A stretch of 64,000 nucleotides of DNA from Chitinibacter sp. FCG-7 (GTDB taxonomy: Bacteria > Pseudomonadota > Gammaproteobacteria > Burkholderiales > Chitinibacteraceae), in assembly GCF_040047665.1 (NCBI RefSeq), contig NZ_CP157355.1, positions 62,001 to 126,000 of the forward strand, written 5' to 3'. Made by a program: the position numbers and the translations under genes. The stretch's first letter is position 1; each line of letters begins with the position of its first letter. This document shows positions 52,252 through 59,911 of this stretch, in pieces. The notes under the pieces are model-generated. The model ran no database searches. It was not told the DNA's origin and saw only the letters and a program-made list of their open reading frames with translations.

Positions 52252-53097
52252 TTACTTTCCTTTATTTTTTACGTATAAGACTTTTGGGCTTCCAACTCTA
52301 ATCTCACGCTCTTCAATTAAAAATTTACTTGCATGAGCTTTAATTAAATCACTTAGTTTTTTATGTCCATATTTACGTGAATCAAAATCAGGTTGCTGGC
52401 GTGTTAGATATGAACCAATATCGGACACACGTGTAAACCCTTGATCATCTGAAATTTCATCGACTGCAGATTTAAGCAAAGCAACAATATCTGGATTTAT
52501 TTGGACAGGAACCGGCAGAGCAGGAACTATTTCTTCTTTAACATTAACTTGCTCTTTCTTTAATGGTGGCTTATCTACAGCCTTAACGTCTTTAGACAAA
52601 TCAACCTCAGCATCTGTATCCGCAGCTAAGTAATCAGTCTCAATAAACTTGTCGCATGCTGCCTTGAATGGTGTCGGAGTTGTTGCACGTCCAATTCCAT
52701 ATACTGTCAGACCTGACTCACGAATTCTTGCCGCTAGCCTTGTAAAATCACTATCACTAGAAACAAGACAAAACGCATCAAATCGCCCTGTATGCAGCAG
52801 ATCCATGGCGTCAATAATTAATGCACTATCAGTGGCATTTTTACCTGTTGTGTATGCATATTGCTGCATAGGTAAAATCGAATGTTCCAAGAGAACAGTT
52901 TTCCAAGAGTTCAAATTCGGTTTTGTAAAGTCTCCGTAAATTCGCTTTACAGTAGCAACACCAAATTTACCAATTTCAGCCAAAATTGGCCTAACCAATT
53001 TGGCTTGCGCATTATCGGCATCAATCAATACCGCAATTCTTTGGTGATTATTTTCTGGTTCAAATTTGAATTCAAACTTCGGATTTAGTTTGCTCAT
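52252..53097 (-). CDS. NYN-domain protein with C-terminal OST-HTH/LOTUS domain
   Basis: A 281-residue LabA-like protein. The N-terminal NYN (PIN-like nuclease) fold has RIAVLIDADNAQAKL (20-34), TDSALIIDAMDLLHTGRFD near 88-107 and SSDSDFTRLA near 113-122, with the acidic residues of the active site kept. A charged linker leads to an OST-HTH domain (LLKSAVDEISDDQGFTRVSD), which binds RNA in other proteins. RNA cleavage or RNA-directed control is likely; the target is unknown. The gene is strikingly AT-rich beside its neighbours and its stop abuts the TTG start of cbiA. Confidence 0.9.
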   Translation of the reverse strand: MSKLNPKFEFKFEPENNHQRIAVLIDADNAQAKLVRPILAEIGKFGVATVKRIYGDFTKPNLNSWKTVLLEHSILPMQQYAYTTGKNATDSALIIDAMDLLHTGRFDAFCLVSSDSDFTRLAARIRESGLTVYGIGRATTPTPFKAACDKFIETDYLAADTDAEVDLSKDVKAVDKPPLKKEQVNVKEEIVPALPVPVQINPDIVALLKSAVDEISDDQGFTRVSDIGSYLTRQQPDFDSRKYGHKKLSDLIKAHASKFLIEEREIRVGSPKVLYVKNKGK

Positions 53098-53450
53098 TTC
53101 TCATCACTTTTATGTTAATCGTGGATCACATAATACCCGCGAAACTTCACCGCCACACCGTGTTGCGTAACGATCTGCACATCCAGCGAATTCGCCCACG
53201 ACCTTTGCGGCTATTTAAGTGCCTTTGGCACAGCTATTTTCAGTCGCAATCCGCGACGTGGACTTCCTTTCTTTGCTTCGCCAAAGAAAGGAAGCAAAGA
53301 AAGGCGACCCGGGCGAAAAGCGCTCCGCGCTGCCCTTGCCGCGTCGCGAGCCAAACGATGAAACTGTTTGTCTCTCTCCTTGCTGCGGTTTTCGCTACAC
53401 GGGAGAGGAAGCCCCAAATCAGCCAGCGCACTTCGAATTGAAGTGTATTC
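53098..53450. other. Intergenic region between cobO and the NYN gene
   Basis: 353 bp with no supported gene. It contains a perfect 13-bp hairpin CTTCCTTTCTTTG/CAAAGAAAGGAAG (53263-53294) followed by GAAAGGCGACCCGGGCG and GC-rich palindromic DNA, a texture seen in intergenic repeats. No B12 box was found, so the NYN-cbiA-btuFCD run has no visible riboswitch. Confidence 0.6.
53263..53294. repeat. Perfect 13-bp stem-loop
   Basis: CTTCCTTTCTTTG (53263-53275), loop cttcgc, CAAAGAAAGGAAG (53282-53294). No T-run follows on either strand, so it is not a standard terminator. It lies past the 3' end of cobO. Confidence 0.75.
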
Positions 53451-54053
53451 TCACCACTCCAAACCTTTTTGAGCACGAATGCCAGACTTGTAAGCGTGCT
53501 TTTCGTCGTTCAATTCGGTAATCGTGTCGGCAATCTCGCGCAATTCGCTTACTGCCGCGCGGCCGGTGACGACGACGTGTTGCATTTCGGGGCGCGATTC
53601 TAGATCGCGCACGATGGTGGCTTTGTCCAGATAGCCGTAGGACAGGCAATAGGTCAGCTCGTCGAGTACGACCACGTCGTAGGAAGGATCATTGAGCATG
53701 CTGGCAGCCAGCGCCCAGGCTTGTTCCGATTTGGCTTTGTCGGCTTCAAAGTTTTGCGTTTCCCACGTAAACCCGTCGCCCATTACATGCCAGTCGCAGT
53801 ACTTGCCCAGCAAGGCTTCTTCGCCGGTGTCGGTGCGGTTTTTGATAAATTGCACGACGCCCACTTTCATGCCGTGGCCAATGCTGCGCGCGACCATGCC
53901 AAAGGCCGACGATGATTTACCCTTGCCATTGCCGGTGAGCAAAATCATAATGCCGGTGTCGATATTGGCCTCGGCGATATGGGCGTCGATAATGGCTTTT
54001 TTGCGTGCCATGCGCGCGGCATGGCGTTCGTTGCGGGTGGTTTCTTGGCTCAT
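53451..54053 (-). CDS. cobO: Cob(I)yrinic acid a,c-diamide adenosyltransferase
   Basis: CobO/BtuR adds the 5'-deoxyadenosyl group from ATP to reduced corrinoids. The 200 residues have the unusual P-loop GNGKGKSS (41-48), VVQFIKNR near 66, VVVLDELTYCLSYGYL near 128 and VVVTGRAA near 159, all typical of the CobA/CobO class. It is the last gene of the btuB run and overlaps the preceding binding-protein gene by 4 bp. Confidence 0.96.
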   Translation of the reverse strand: MSQETTRNERHAARMARKKAIIDAHIAEANIDTGIMILLTGNGKGKSSSAFGMVARSIGHGMKVGVVQFIKNRTDTGEEALLGKYCDWHVMGDGFTWETQNFEADKAKSEQAWALAASMLNDPSYDVVVLDELTYCLSYGYLDKATIVRDLESRPEMQHVVVTGRAAVSELREIADTITELNDEKHAYKSGIRAQKGLEW

Positions 54054-54847
54054 AGCATTACATTCCGGTTATACGTTTGGATAAATGACTGGATCAGCGG
54101 CAGCCCCCGCGTAATCGCGGTGATGCCGGGCACCAGCAGATCTTCGCTGGCGATTTCAAAAACCTGGCGCTGCGCGATGGCGGGAATAGCTTGCCAGCCT
54201 TCGCGTTGCAGCACGGCTTGCGTGTCAAACTTCTGCCCGCACCAGCTACCCAGAATCAGCTCCGGCGCGGCGGCGATTACTTGTTCAGGCGTCACAGTGC
54301 GATCTTTGGCACGCGGTGCGTGTGAAATATCATCAAAGACATTAATCCCGCCCGCAATGGCAATCAGTTCGGAGACCCAGCGGATGCCGGTATACAGCGG
54401 CGTATGCCATTCTTCGAAATACACTTTGGGGCGGTGCGTGAATGTTGCGGCAATCTCGCGCACTGCGTCGAGCTGGCTTTGCAGCTCGGCGATCAAAGCT
54501 TGCGCGCGCTCGCTGCAATCAAGAAGCAAGCCCAGCGTGCTGATCATATTGAAAATGCCAGCGATGGATTTCTGATTGAAAAAATACACCTCAAAACCGG
54601 CCAGAATGCACTCTTTGACCATCTCGCCCTGCAAGCTTGAATACGCCAGAATCAGATCGGGCTCAACGGCGAAGATTTTCTCGGCTTTGGCGCTTGAAAA
54701 GCCGCAAATAATCGGGTGATTTTTGGTCACGCCCACCGGATGGCGCGCAAAGGCGGTGATGCCAGCGATGCGATGCTGCTGCCCCAACGCATACAGCACT
54801 TCGACGGTTTCACTACTCAAACAGGCAATACGTTGCGGGCCTTTCAT
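54050..54847 (-). CDS. BtuF-like cobalamin-binding protein without signal peptide
   Basis: A 265-residue protein with the helical-backbone binding-protein fold: RIACLSSETVEVLYALGQQHRIAG, then VEPDLILAYSSLQGEM and VTPEQVIAAAPELILGSW. It starts directly at the mature domain with no signal peptide or lipobox, unlike BtuF at 49952. Such proteins occur in B12 operons and are often named cobalamin-binding, but a cytosolic role is not established. ATG at 54847 is preferred to a GTG at 54853, given AAGGAA upstream. It overlaps cobO by 4 bp. Confidence 0.8.
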   Translation of the reverse strand: MKGPQRIACLSSETVEVLYALGQQHRIAGITAFARHPVGVTKNHPIICGFSSAKAEKIFAVEPDLILAYSSLQGEMVKECILAGFEVYFFNQKSIAGIFNMISTLGLLLDCSERAQALIAELQSQLDAVREIAATFTHRPKVYFEEWHTPLYTGIRWVSELIAIAGGINVFDDISHAPRAKDRTVTPEQVIAAAPELILGSWCGQKFDTQAVLQREGWQAIPAIAQRQVFEIASEDLLVPGITAITRGLPLIQSFIQTYNRNVML

Positions 54848-54864
54848 TGACACTTCCTTGTGAT

Positions 54865-55884
54865 TTAGGCGACCTGCCTGGCGGCAAAGCGCAGGCGTTG
54901 TTCAAACGTCGTGCGTTGCTCAACTGCAAGCGCGCCAAAGCGAATGGCATCAATACCAATATCAAGGGTATTGAATGGGCGGGCATATATTCTATTGCAC
55001 GCCAGCGCATACCCCCATTGATCGATATTTTTCACTGGGCAAAACTGCATCAACGGATGGCTACCGCGTGGCGGCAAGCCGACATCGGTGAGCAAAGCGG
55101 CCAGCCAGGTGCCATCGGCGGCCAGACGCTCGCGTTGCGCCGCTTGCCAGCAGCGCTCGGCCAACGCCAATTGCCCCGCCCACAGCGCCGGGCCGCTGAC
55201 ATTCCACGGCCCGATCTGCTGCGCCAATCGTTCACGCAGCGCGGCTTGCGCAAAGACAAAGCCAAGCCGCACCCCAGCGAGGCCAAAAAATTTGCCCACC
55301 GAGCGCAGCACAATCAGCCCCTCCCGCTCAGCATCTGCGCACAAGCTGTTCGCTCCTGAGCCATCAATTGCATCGATAAAGGCTTCGTCGATCATCAACC
55401 AGCCACCGCGCGCGGCCAAGGTTTGGTGCAAGGCCAATAAAGTCTCGCGTGACCAGATCAGGCCATCGGGATTATTCGGATTCACCAGCACCAGCACATC
55501 CAGATGCTGCGCGGCGTATGCAATTTCATCCGGGTTGAGCGTGATCACCGTATGCCCGGCCAATTGCCAGCGCCAGGCGTGCTCGGCGTATGAGGTGCGC
55601 AGCACGCCGACTTTGCCTGCGCGGCGCAACATCGGTAATGAAGCAATCGCCGCTTGCGAGCCAGCGACCGGCAAAAATGCGCTGCTACCGTAATAGCTGG
55701 CGACGACGTCTTCAAACTCGGCGCTCGGGTGTGGCAGGCGCTGCGCCACTTCAACGGGCATGCTGGGCAGCGGGTAGCTATATGGCGCGATGCCGGTCGA
55801 GCAGTCGATCCAGTCGGCCAGTGTGCCGCCAAAATTGGCCATCAAAGTGCGTAAATTGCCGCCGTGTCGTGGTGCGCTATGCAT
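54865..55884 (-). CDS. cobC: L-threonine-O-3-phosphate decarboxylase (CobC/CobD type aminotransferase fold)
   Basis: A 339-residue PLP enzyme. RHGGNLRTLMANFGG opens the protein, NPNNPDGLIWSRETL near 135 and the PLP lysine in LRSVGKFFGLAGVRLGF near 205 place it in the family that makes aminopropanol phosphate for the nucleotide loop, called CobD in Salmonella and CobC in Pseudomonas. It is 15 bp after cbiB, its functional partner. GGGAAAT precedes the ATG. Confidence 0.92.
   Translation of the reverse strand: MHSAPRHGGNLRTLMANFGGTLADWIDCSTGIAPYSYPLPSMPVEVAQRLPHPSAEFEDVVASYYGSSAFLPVAGSQAAIASLPMLRRAGKVGVLRTSYAEHAWRWQLAGHTVITLNPDEIAYAAQHLDVLVLVNPNNPDGLIWSRETLLALHQTLAARGGWLMIDEAFIDAIDGSGANSLCADAEREGLIVLRSVGKFFGLAGVRLGFVFAQAALRERLAQQIGPWNVSGPALWAGQLALAERCWQAAQRERLAADGTWLAALLTDVGLPPRGSHPLMQFCPVKNIDQWGYALACNRIYARPFNTLDIGIDAIRFGALAVEQRTTFEQRLRFAARQVA
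54966..55014. repeat. 49-bp paired inverted element, copy 11 (GGGTATT / CATACCC)
   Basis: GGTAT and ATACC at the 42-bp offset inside cobC. The left flank also holds CAATACCAAT (54952-54961), a further partial arm. Confidence 0.65.
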
Positions 55885-55899
55885 GAATTTCCCTTTCCA

Positions 55900-56907
55900 T
55901 CAGCTGATCGCATGGGCGATGAGCAGCAAGGCTACGCAAGATAGCAGCCACAAGGCCAGCGTTTTTTTCACCAGCACGATGCTACGGGCAATATCGGCTG
56001 CTTGCGGTGCAGGCCCGGCGCCCAGCGCGGTGCGTTGCTCAATCTGCCCGTGATACATGGCATTGCCACCCAGCGTAATGCCTAATGCGCCCGCCCCGGC
56101 GGCCATCACTGGCCCGGCATTCGGGCTATCCCAGCGTGGCGCCTGACTGCACCAGCATTGCCATGCCGTGCGAGTCTGGCCTAGCACGGTGTAGGACAAA
56201 GCGGTTAATCGCGCCGGAATAAAATTGAGCACATCATCAAGCCGCGCGGCGCAGCGGCCAAAACAATTCAAGCGTGGCGTGCGATAACCCCACATGGCGT
56301 CGAGAGTATTGGCCAGTCGATGCAAAATTGCGCCCACACCGCCGAGCAGCACAAACCAGAATAAGGTGGAAAAAATCGCATCCGCGCCGTTTTCCAGATT
56401 GGACTCGATCGCGCCTTTGGCGATCTCGGTGTCACTGAGCTGGCTGCAATCGCGGCTCACAATCATGCTCAGCGCGATGCGCGCAGCGGGTAAATCATTG
56501 GCGAGCAGTGGCGTCGCAATCGCGCGCACATGCACCAGCAGGCTATTGGCCCCCAGCGCAAACCACAGCGCCGCGCCATTGAGCAGCACGAGACTGATTA
56601 AATTGGCGCTCAAGGTAGCAGTCTCGCTGCCGAGTAAATGCGGCTGAACATACTGCAAGTACAGAGCATGGATACCCCAATACAAACCACAGGGTATTGC
56701 CAGCAAGAGCAGTACAGACAGAGCCCCCATGGCAATACCCGTCACCGTATTGTATCGGCAGGGAGGATTTAGGCGCTGTTCCAGCCATTTTGCCCACCGG
56801 CCAAAACCCACCAGTGGGTGAAAACGGCGCGGCTCGCCGACGCACCACTCCAGCGCCAACCCGAAGGCCAGCGCCAGCAGCAGTATCAGTGGCGAGTGCA
56901 GCAGCAT
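55900..56907 (-). CDS. cbiB: Adenosylcobinamide-phosphate synthase
   Basis: CbiB joins aminopropanol (phosphate) to adenosylcobyric acid at the membrane. The 335 residues have several hydrophobic segments and the family motifs EWCVGEPRRFHPLVGFGRWA near 21-40, DCSQLSDTEIAKGAIESNLENGADA near 155-179 and the conserved DAMWGYRTPR near 205. It is 3 bp after btuB and 15 bp before cobC. One of the three perfect 49-bp elements lies in its coding sequence. Confidence 0.95.
   Translation of the reverse strand: MLLHSPLILLLALAFGLALEWCVGEPRRFHPLVGFGRWAKWLEQRLNPPCRYNTVTGIAMGALSVLLLLAIPCGLYWGIHALYLQYVQPHLLGSETATLSANLISLVLLNGAALWFALGANSLLVHVRAIATPLLANDLPAARIALSMIVSRDCSQLSDTEIAKGAIESNLENGADAIFSTLFWFVLLGGVGAILHRLANTLDAMWGYRTPRLNCFGRCAARLDDVLNFIPARLTALSYTVLGQTRTAWQCWCSQAPRWDSPNAGPVMAAGAGALGITLGGNAMYHGQIEQRTALGAGPAPQAADIARSIVLVKKTLALWLLSCVALLLIAHAIS
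56692..56740. repeat. 49-bp paired inverted element, copy 12 (GGGTATT / AATACCC)
   Basis: Perfect arms, extended to GGGTATTGCC / GGCAATACCC (10 bp, fully complementary), inside cbiB. The codon phase differs from every other coding copy (third base of a codon at the arm start). Confidence 0.75.
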
Positions 56908-56910
56908 GGT

Positions 56911-58740
56911 TTACTTGGGCGACCAGCGTACATTGAGCATGCCGTTCACGCCCAAAGTGCCATAGTCGTGCACCTGCGTGTACGCTTTATCAAAGACATT
57001 GTTGACCCGTGCAGCAACAGTCCAGTCTTTGCTGAGCTGGTATTCGGCCAGCAGATTGGTCAGCGCATAGCCGCCCAAAGTGACACGACCCACGCCGTAC
57101 ACATCGTCATAACGCTGGCCTTGCAGCTGAACCTCGGCGCGCACCCGCCACGCCGACTGGCTGAAGCCCGCGTAAATCAGGCCACTCTGACGCGCACGCA
57201 GCTCAAGCTGGCGATCGGCTTTCTGATCCAGCGCATCCAGATAGTCAAAGCTCAAGCCTGCCTCAAGACCGTTGCTGGCCCAGTCGGCCGTCAGCGTCAG
57301 GCCGGAGAGCTTGACCTTATCAACGTTTGAAACCGCGTTTTTCTGGTTCAGGATGAAATTTTTCACCTGATTGCGATACAGCGTGGCGCCCAGCTGCAGG
57401 TTGTTGGTCTGGTAACGGGCAAACAATTCGCCACCAGCCGATTCCTGCGGCTTCAGATACGGATTGCTCCAGCCGGGGTAGTACAGCTGATTAAAAGTCG
57501 GTGCCTGATAGCCCGTGCCGTAGCTGCCGCCCAGCTGCAGGCCGTGATTCACCTGCCATGACGCGCCCAGCGTGCCGGTGGTCTGGCGACCGAATTGCGA
57601 ATTGTCATCGCTGCGCATATTGGCTTGCAGCGTTACCGCGCCCAGATTGGCCAGATAGCCGCCCAGCACACTATTGATGCGGCGCTGCGTCACGTCATAT
57701 TTGGTCGTGCCCGAGACATCTTGCGCCAGCGTTTCCAGCGCCAGCGTCAGCACGCCGGGGCCAGCCTGCAGATTGTTCTGCCATGAAAACTGGGTTTGCC
57801 GCGTTTTAAAGCGGCTCTCTTCCTGCGCCCAAGCGCTAGGCGGCTGATAGCTGTAGCTGTCGTCGATACTGCTACCGGCCAGCAGTTTGCTCTGCCAGGC
57901 GTCGGTCAACTGATGCTCGCTCCAGACGCTGGCGGCCAGATTGGTGCCGTGATCGCGGTAATTGTAATATTTGCTGGTTGAGGTGTTGTCGTACTGATTG
58001 GCCACTTTGGCGTACAGCAGGCTGGCGCCAAAGGCATGGGCGGCATTGAGCTGATGGCTGGCGCTCAATGACAGGCTGTTATTTTCATAGCCGTCGTCGT
58101 CGGCATTGAATTTCTGGTATTTGGGCAAGACCAGCGCGCTCTCGCCGTCGGTTTTGCTGTGTGCCAAACCAATTGAGAAGCGCGTTTGCTCGTTGCCGCC
58201 AGAGAGGCTGGCGCTGGCTTCAACGCTGTTTTGCGTGCCATAGCCCACGGCAATACTCGGCGTAAAGCCTTTGCCGCCGCGCTTGGTGAAAATCTGGATC
58301 ACGCCGCCGATGGCGTCAGCACCGTACAAGCTGGCCGCCGGGCCGCGCAGAATCTCGATCCGGTCTACTTGTGCCAGCGGAATATGCTGCAGTGCAGCGC
58401 CGCCCGAAGTAGCCGAGCCATAGCGCACGCCGTCGATCAGCACCACGGTCTGGCTGGAGTTGGCACCCCGGATAAACACGGCCATATTTTTGCCCGCGCC
58501 GCCGTTACTCATCATTTGCAAACCGGGCTGTCTGGCCAGCAATTCGGGCAGGCTGGCGCTGGCTTGGGTTTCAATCTGCGCACGCTCGATCACAGTGACA
58601 TCGCCCACGACTTCACGGGCGGGCTGCGCAATGCGGGCTGCGGTGACAACAATTTCGTCGAGCTGAGTGATTTCGGCATGCGCCATGGCCGAAAGAGCCG
58701 ACAAACAGAGCAGGTATAGCTTGGAAAAACGCGTATTCAT
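56911..58740 (-). CDS. btuB: TonB-dependent vitamin B12 receptor
   Basis: A 609-residue outer-membrane receptor. The signal peptide ends AMAHA; the TonB box is DEIVVTAAR; the plug (about 35-150) has RQPGLQMMSNGGAGKNMAVFIRGANSSQTVVLIDGVR and the LYGADAIGGVIQI motif; the barrel follows. ATG at 58740 has GGAGG nine bases upstream; the frame runs to 58779 across a hairpin but is not signal-like there. The upstream cobalamin riboswitch makes the B12 assignment firm. It is the first gene of the btuB-cbiB-cobC-binding protein-cobO run. Confidence 0.95.
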   Translation of the reverse strand: MNTRFSKLYLLCLSALSAMAHAEITQLDEIVVTAARIAQPAREVVGDVTVIERAQIETQASASLPELLARQPGLQMMSNGGAGKNMAVFIRGANSSQTVVLIDGVRYGSATSGGAALQHIPLAQVDRIEILRGPAASLYGADAIGGVIQIFTKRGGKGFTPSIAVGYGTQNSVEASASLSGGNEQTRFSIGLAHSKTDGESALVLPKYQKFNADDDGYENNSLSLSASHQLNAAHAFGASLLYAKVANQYDNTSTSKYYNYRDHGTNLAASVWSEHQLTDAWQSKLLAGSSIDDSYSYQPPSAWAQEESRFKTRQTQFSWQNNLQAGPGVLTLALETLAQDVSGTTKYDVTQRRINSVLGGYLANLGAVTLQANMRSDDNSQFGRQTTGTLGASWQVNHGLQLGGSYGTGYQAPTFNQLYYPGWSNPYLKPQESAGGELFARYQTNNLQLGATLYRNQVKNFILNQKNAVSNVDKVKLSGLTLTADWASNGLEAGLSFDYLDALDQKADRQLELRARQSGLIYAGFSQSAWRVRAEVQLQGQRYDDVYGVGRVTLGGYALTNLLAEYQLSKDWTVAARVNNVFDKAYTQVHDYGTLGVNGMLNVRWSPK

Positions 58741-58751
58741 TAGAGCCTCCG

Positions 58752-58774
58752 GCAATACACCCTCAGTGTATTGC
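58752..58774 (-). promoter_or_regulatory. Hairpin adjoining the btuB ribosome binding site
   Basis: On the minus strand GCAATACAC-tgagg-GTGTATTGC forms a perfect 9-bp stem ending one base before CGGAGG. There is no T-run, so translational rather than transcriptional control by the upstream riboswitch is likely. Confidence 0.55.
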
Positions 58775-58899
58775 ATCAATAAAACGGCAGGAGACTCGAT
58801 GAAAAAGGAAACAGCAGGCAGGCCGTGCGGCCACCGGATCTGTCGCCACGGTCACCCTGCCGCAGGAATCCGCCACGCACCCATAGGCAGGCGCTGACG

Positions 58900-59125
58900 A
58901 GCAAGGCCGGTATCCGGACTGATCAGTGGCCAAAGCGGCACCGCTAAGTGGTGCTAATTTGGCCGATCATTCGCCTTCCCATCTCACCGCCTTAAATAGG
59001 CCGAAACAGTGGCTGCGCCTAATACACGCAGGAATGATCTTGACTGACTTACCGTTGCAGGGGCAGTACAGGTTTTTCACCTGTTTCCCGTTTAAAGGTG
59101 CCGAAAGTCATACTTTCGCGCTACC
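58900..59125 (-). promoter_or_regulatory. Cobalamin (AdoCbl) riboswitch
   Basis: Read on the minus strand, the conserved core appears in order: TTCGGCACC, AAACGGGAAACAGGTG, CTGCCCCTGCAACGGTAAG, the B12 box AGCCACTG, GATGGGAAGGCGAATGAT and CAGTCCGGATACCGGCC. This is the class I cobalamin aptamer. It lies 160-385 bp upstream of btuB and should lower expression of the whole btuB-cobO run when adenosylcobalamin is bound. The exact 5' edge is uncertain by several bases. Confidence 0.95.
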
Positions 59126-59324
59126 TCACCATTGCTGGCGCGCATTGTAGCCCAAAGCCCGCGCCGATACCTGTCTTGAATATGACACAGGACATAGTCA
59201 ACGATTTAGGTTTTCTCTATCGAGCACATAGCCAAATACAATCAGCCCTGCCCATTGCGGGCCATCAGTAGTAAGAATATGATCCATATCAAATTTCATA
59301 AATTACTGAAAATTCAAAACCTCC
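59126..59324. other. Promoter gap between the riboswitch and the GbsR/MarR gene
   Basis: A 199-bp divergent gap. It should contain the promoter of the btuB leader on the left and of the regulator-cydAB run on the right. It is AT-rich near 59200-59310; no clear operator could be assigned. Confidence 0.5.
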
Positions 59325-59909
59325 ATGAACCTCACACCACTGATTCAATCTTTTGTGCTGCACTTTGGCGAAATGGGCAGCCATTGGGGCATTAACCGCA
59401 CCGTTGGCCAGATGTATGCGCTGCTGTTTGTCAGCGAAAAGCCGCTGAACGCCGATGAAATGGCCGAAGCACTGGGCTTTTCGCGCTCGAATATCTCGAT
59501 GGGACTGAAAGAGCTGGTGTCGTGGCGACTAGTGAAACTGCAGCACCTGCCGGGTGATCGGCGCGAATACTATTCAACGCCCGACGATGTGTGGGTGATT
59601 TTTCAAACGCTGGCCGAAGAGCGCAAAAAACGCGAAGTCGACCCGACGCTGACCATGCTGCGCGGCGCATTGCTCGAAACGCCTAGCAACGACGCCGACA
59701 AACACGCCCAAGCGCGGATGGCGCAAATGCACGATCTGATCGATTTGACCACCAGCTGGTTTAGCGATATTCAGCGCCTGGACGTCGAAACCTTGCAAAA
59801 GCTGATGAAGCTGGGCGCGCAGGTGCAGAAATTTCTCGAACTCAAGCAAAAGCTGCCCGCTTTTCTGGGCGGTACCGATTCCAGTAACAGCCCAGAGAGC
59901 AAGGACTAA
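59325..59909 (+). CDS. GbsR/MarR-family transcriptional regulator
   Basis: A 194-residue winged-helix regulator of the GbsR group. HFGEMGSHWGINRTVGQMYALLF (13-35) leads into the HTH LNADEMAEALGFSRSNISMGLKELVSWRLV (43-72) and the wing LPGDRREYYSTP; a helical dimerisation tail follows. It stops 2 bp before cydA, so it probably controls the bd oxidase genes; this association is frequent in Proteobacteria. The signal is unknown. Confidence 0.9.
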   Translation: MNLTPLIQSFVLHFGEMGSHWGINRTVGQMYALLFVSEKPLNADEMAEALGFSRSNISMGLKELVSWRLVKLQHLPGDRREYYSTPDDVWVIFQTLAEERKKREVDPTLTMLRGALLETPSNDADKHAQARMAQMHDLIDLTTSWFSDIQRLDVETLQKLMKLGAQVQKFLELKQKLPAFLGGTDSSNSPESKD

Positions 59910-59911
59910 TC

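Noticed and set aside
58712..58760. AGGTATA...AATACAC at the 42-bp offset over the btuB start
   Set aside because: Core mismatch (ATACA), and the right part is explained by the hairpin at the btuB ribosome binding site. It is tempting because both TonB receptors have a near-copy, but chance is sufficient.
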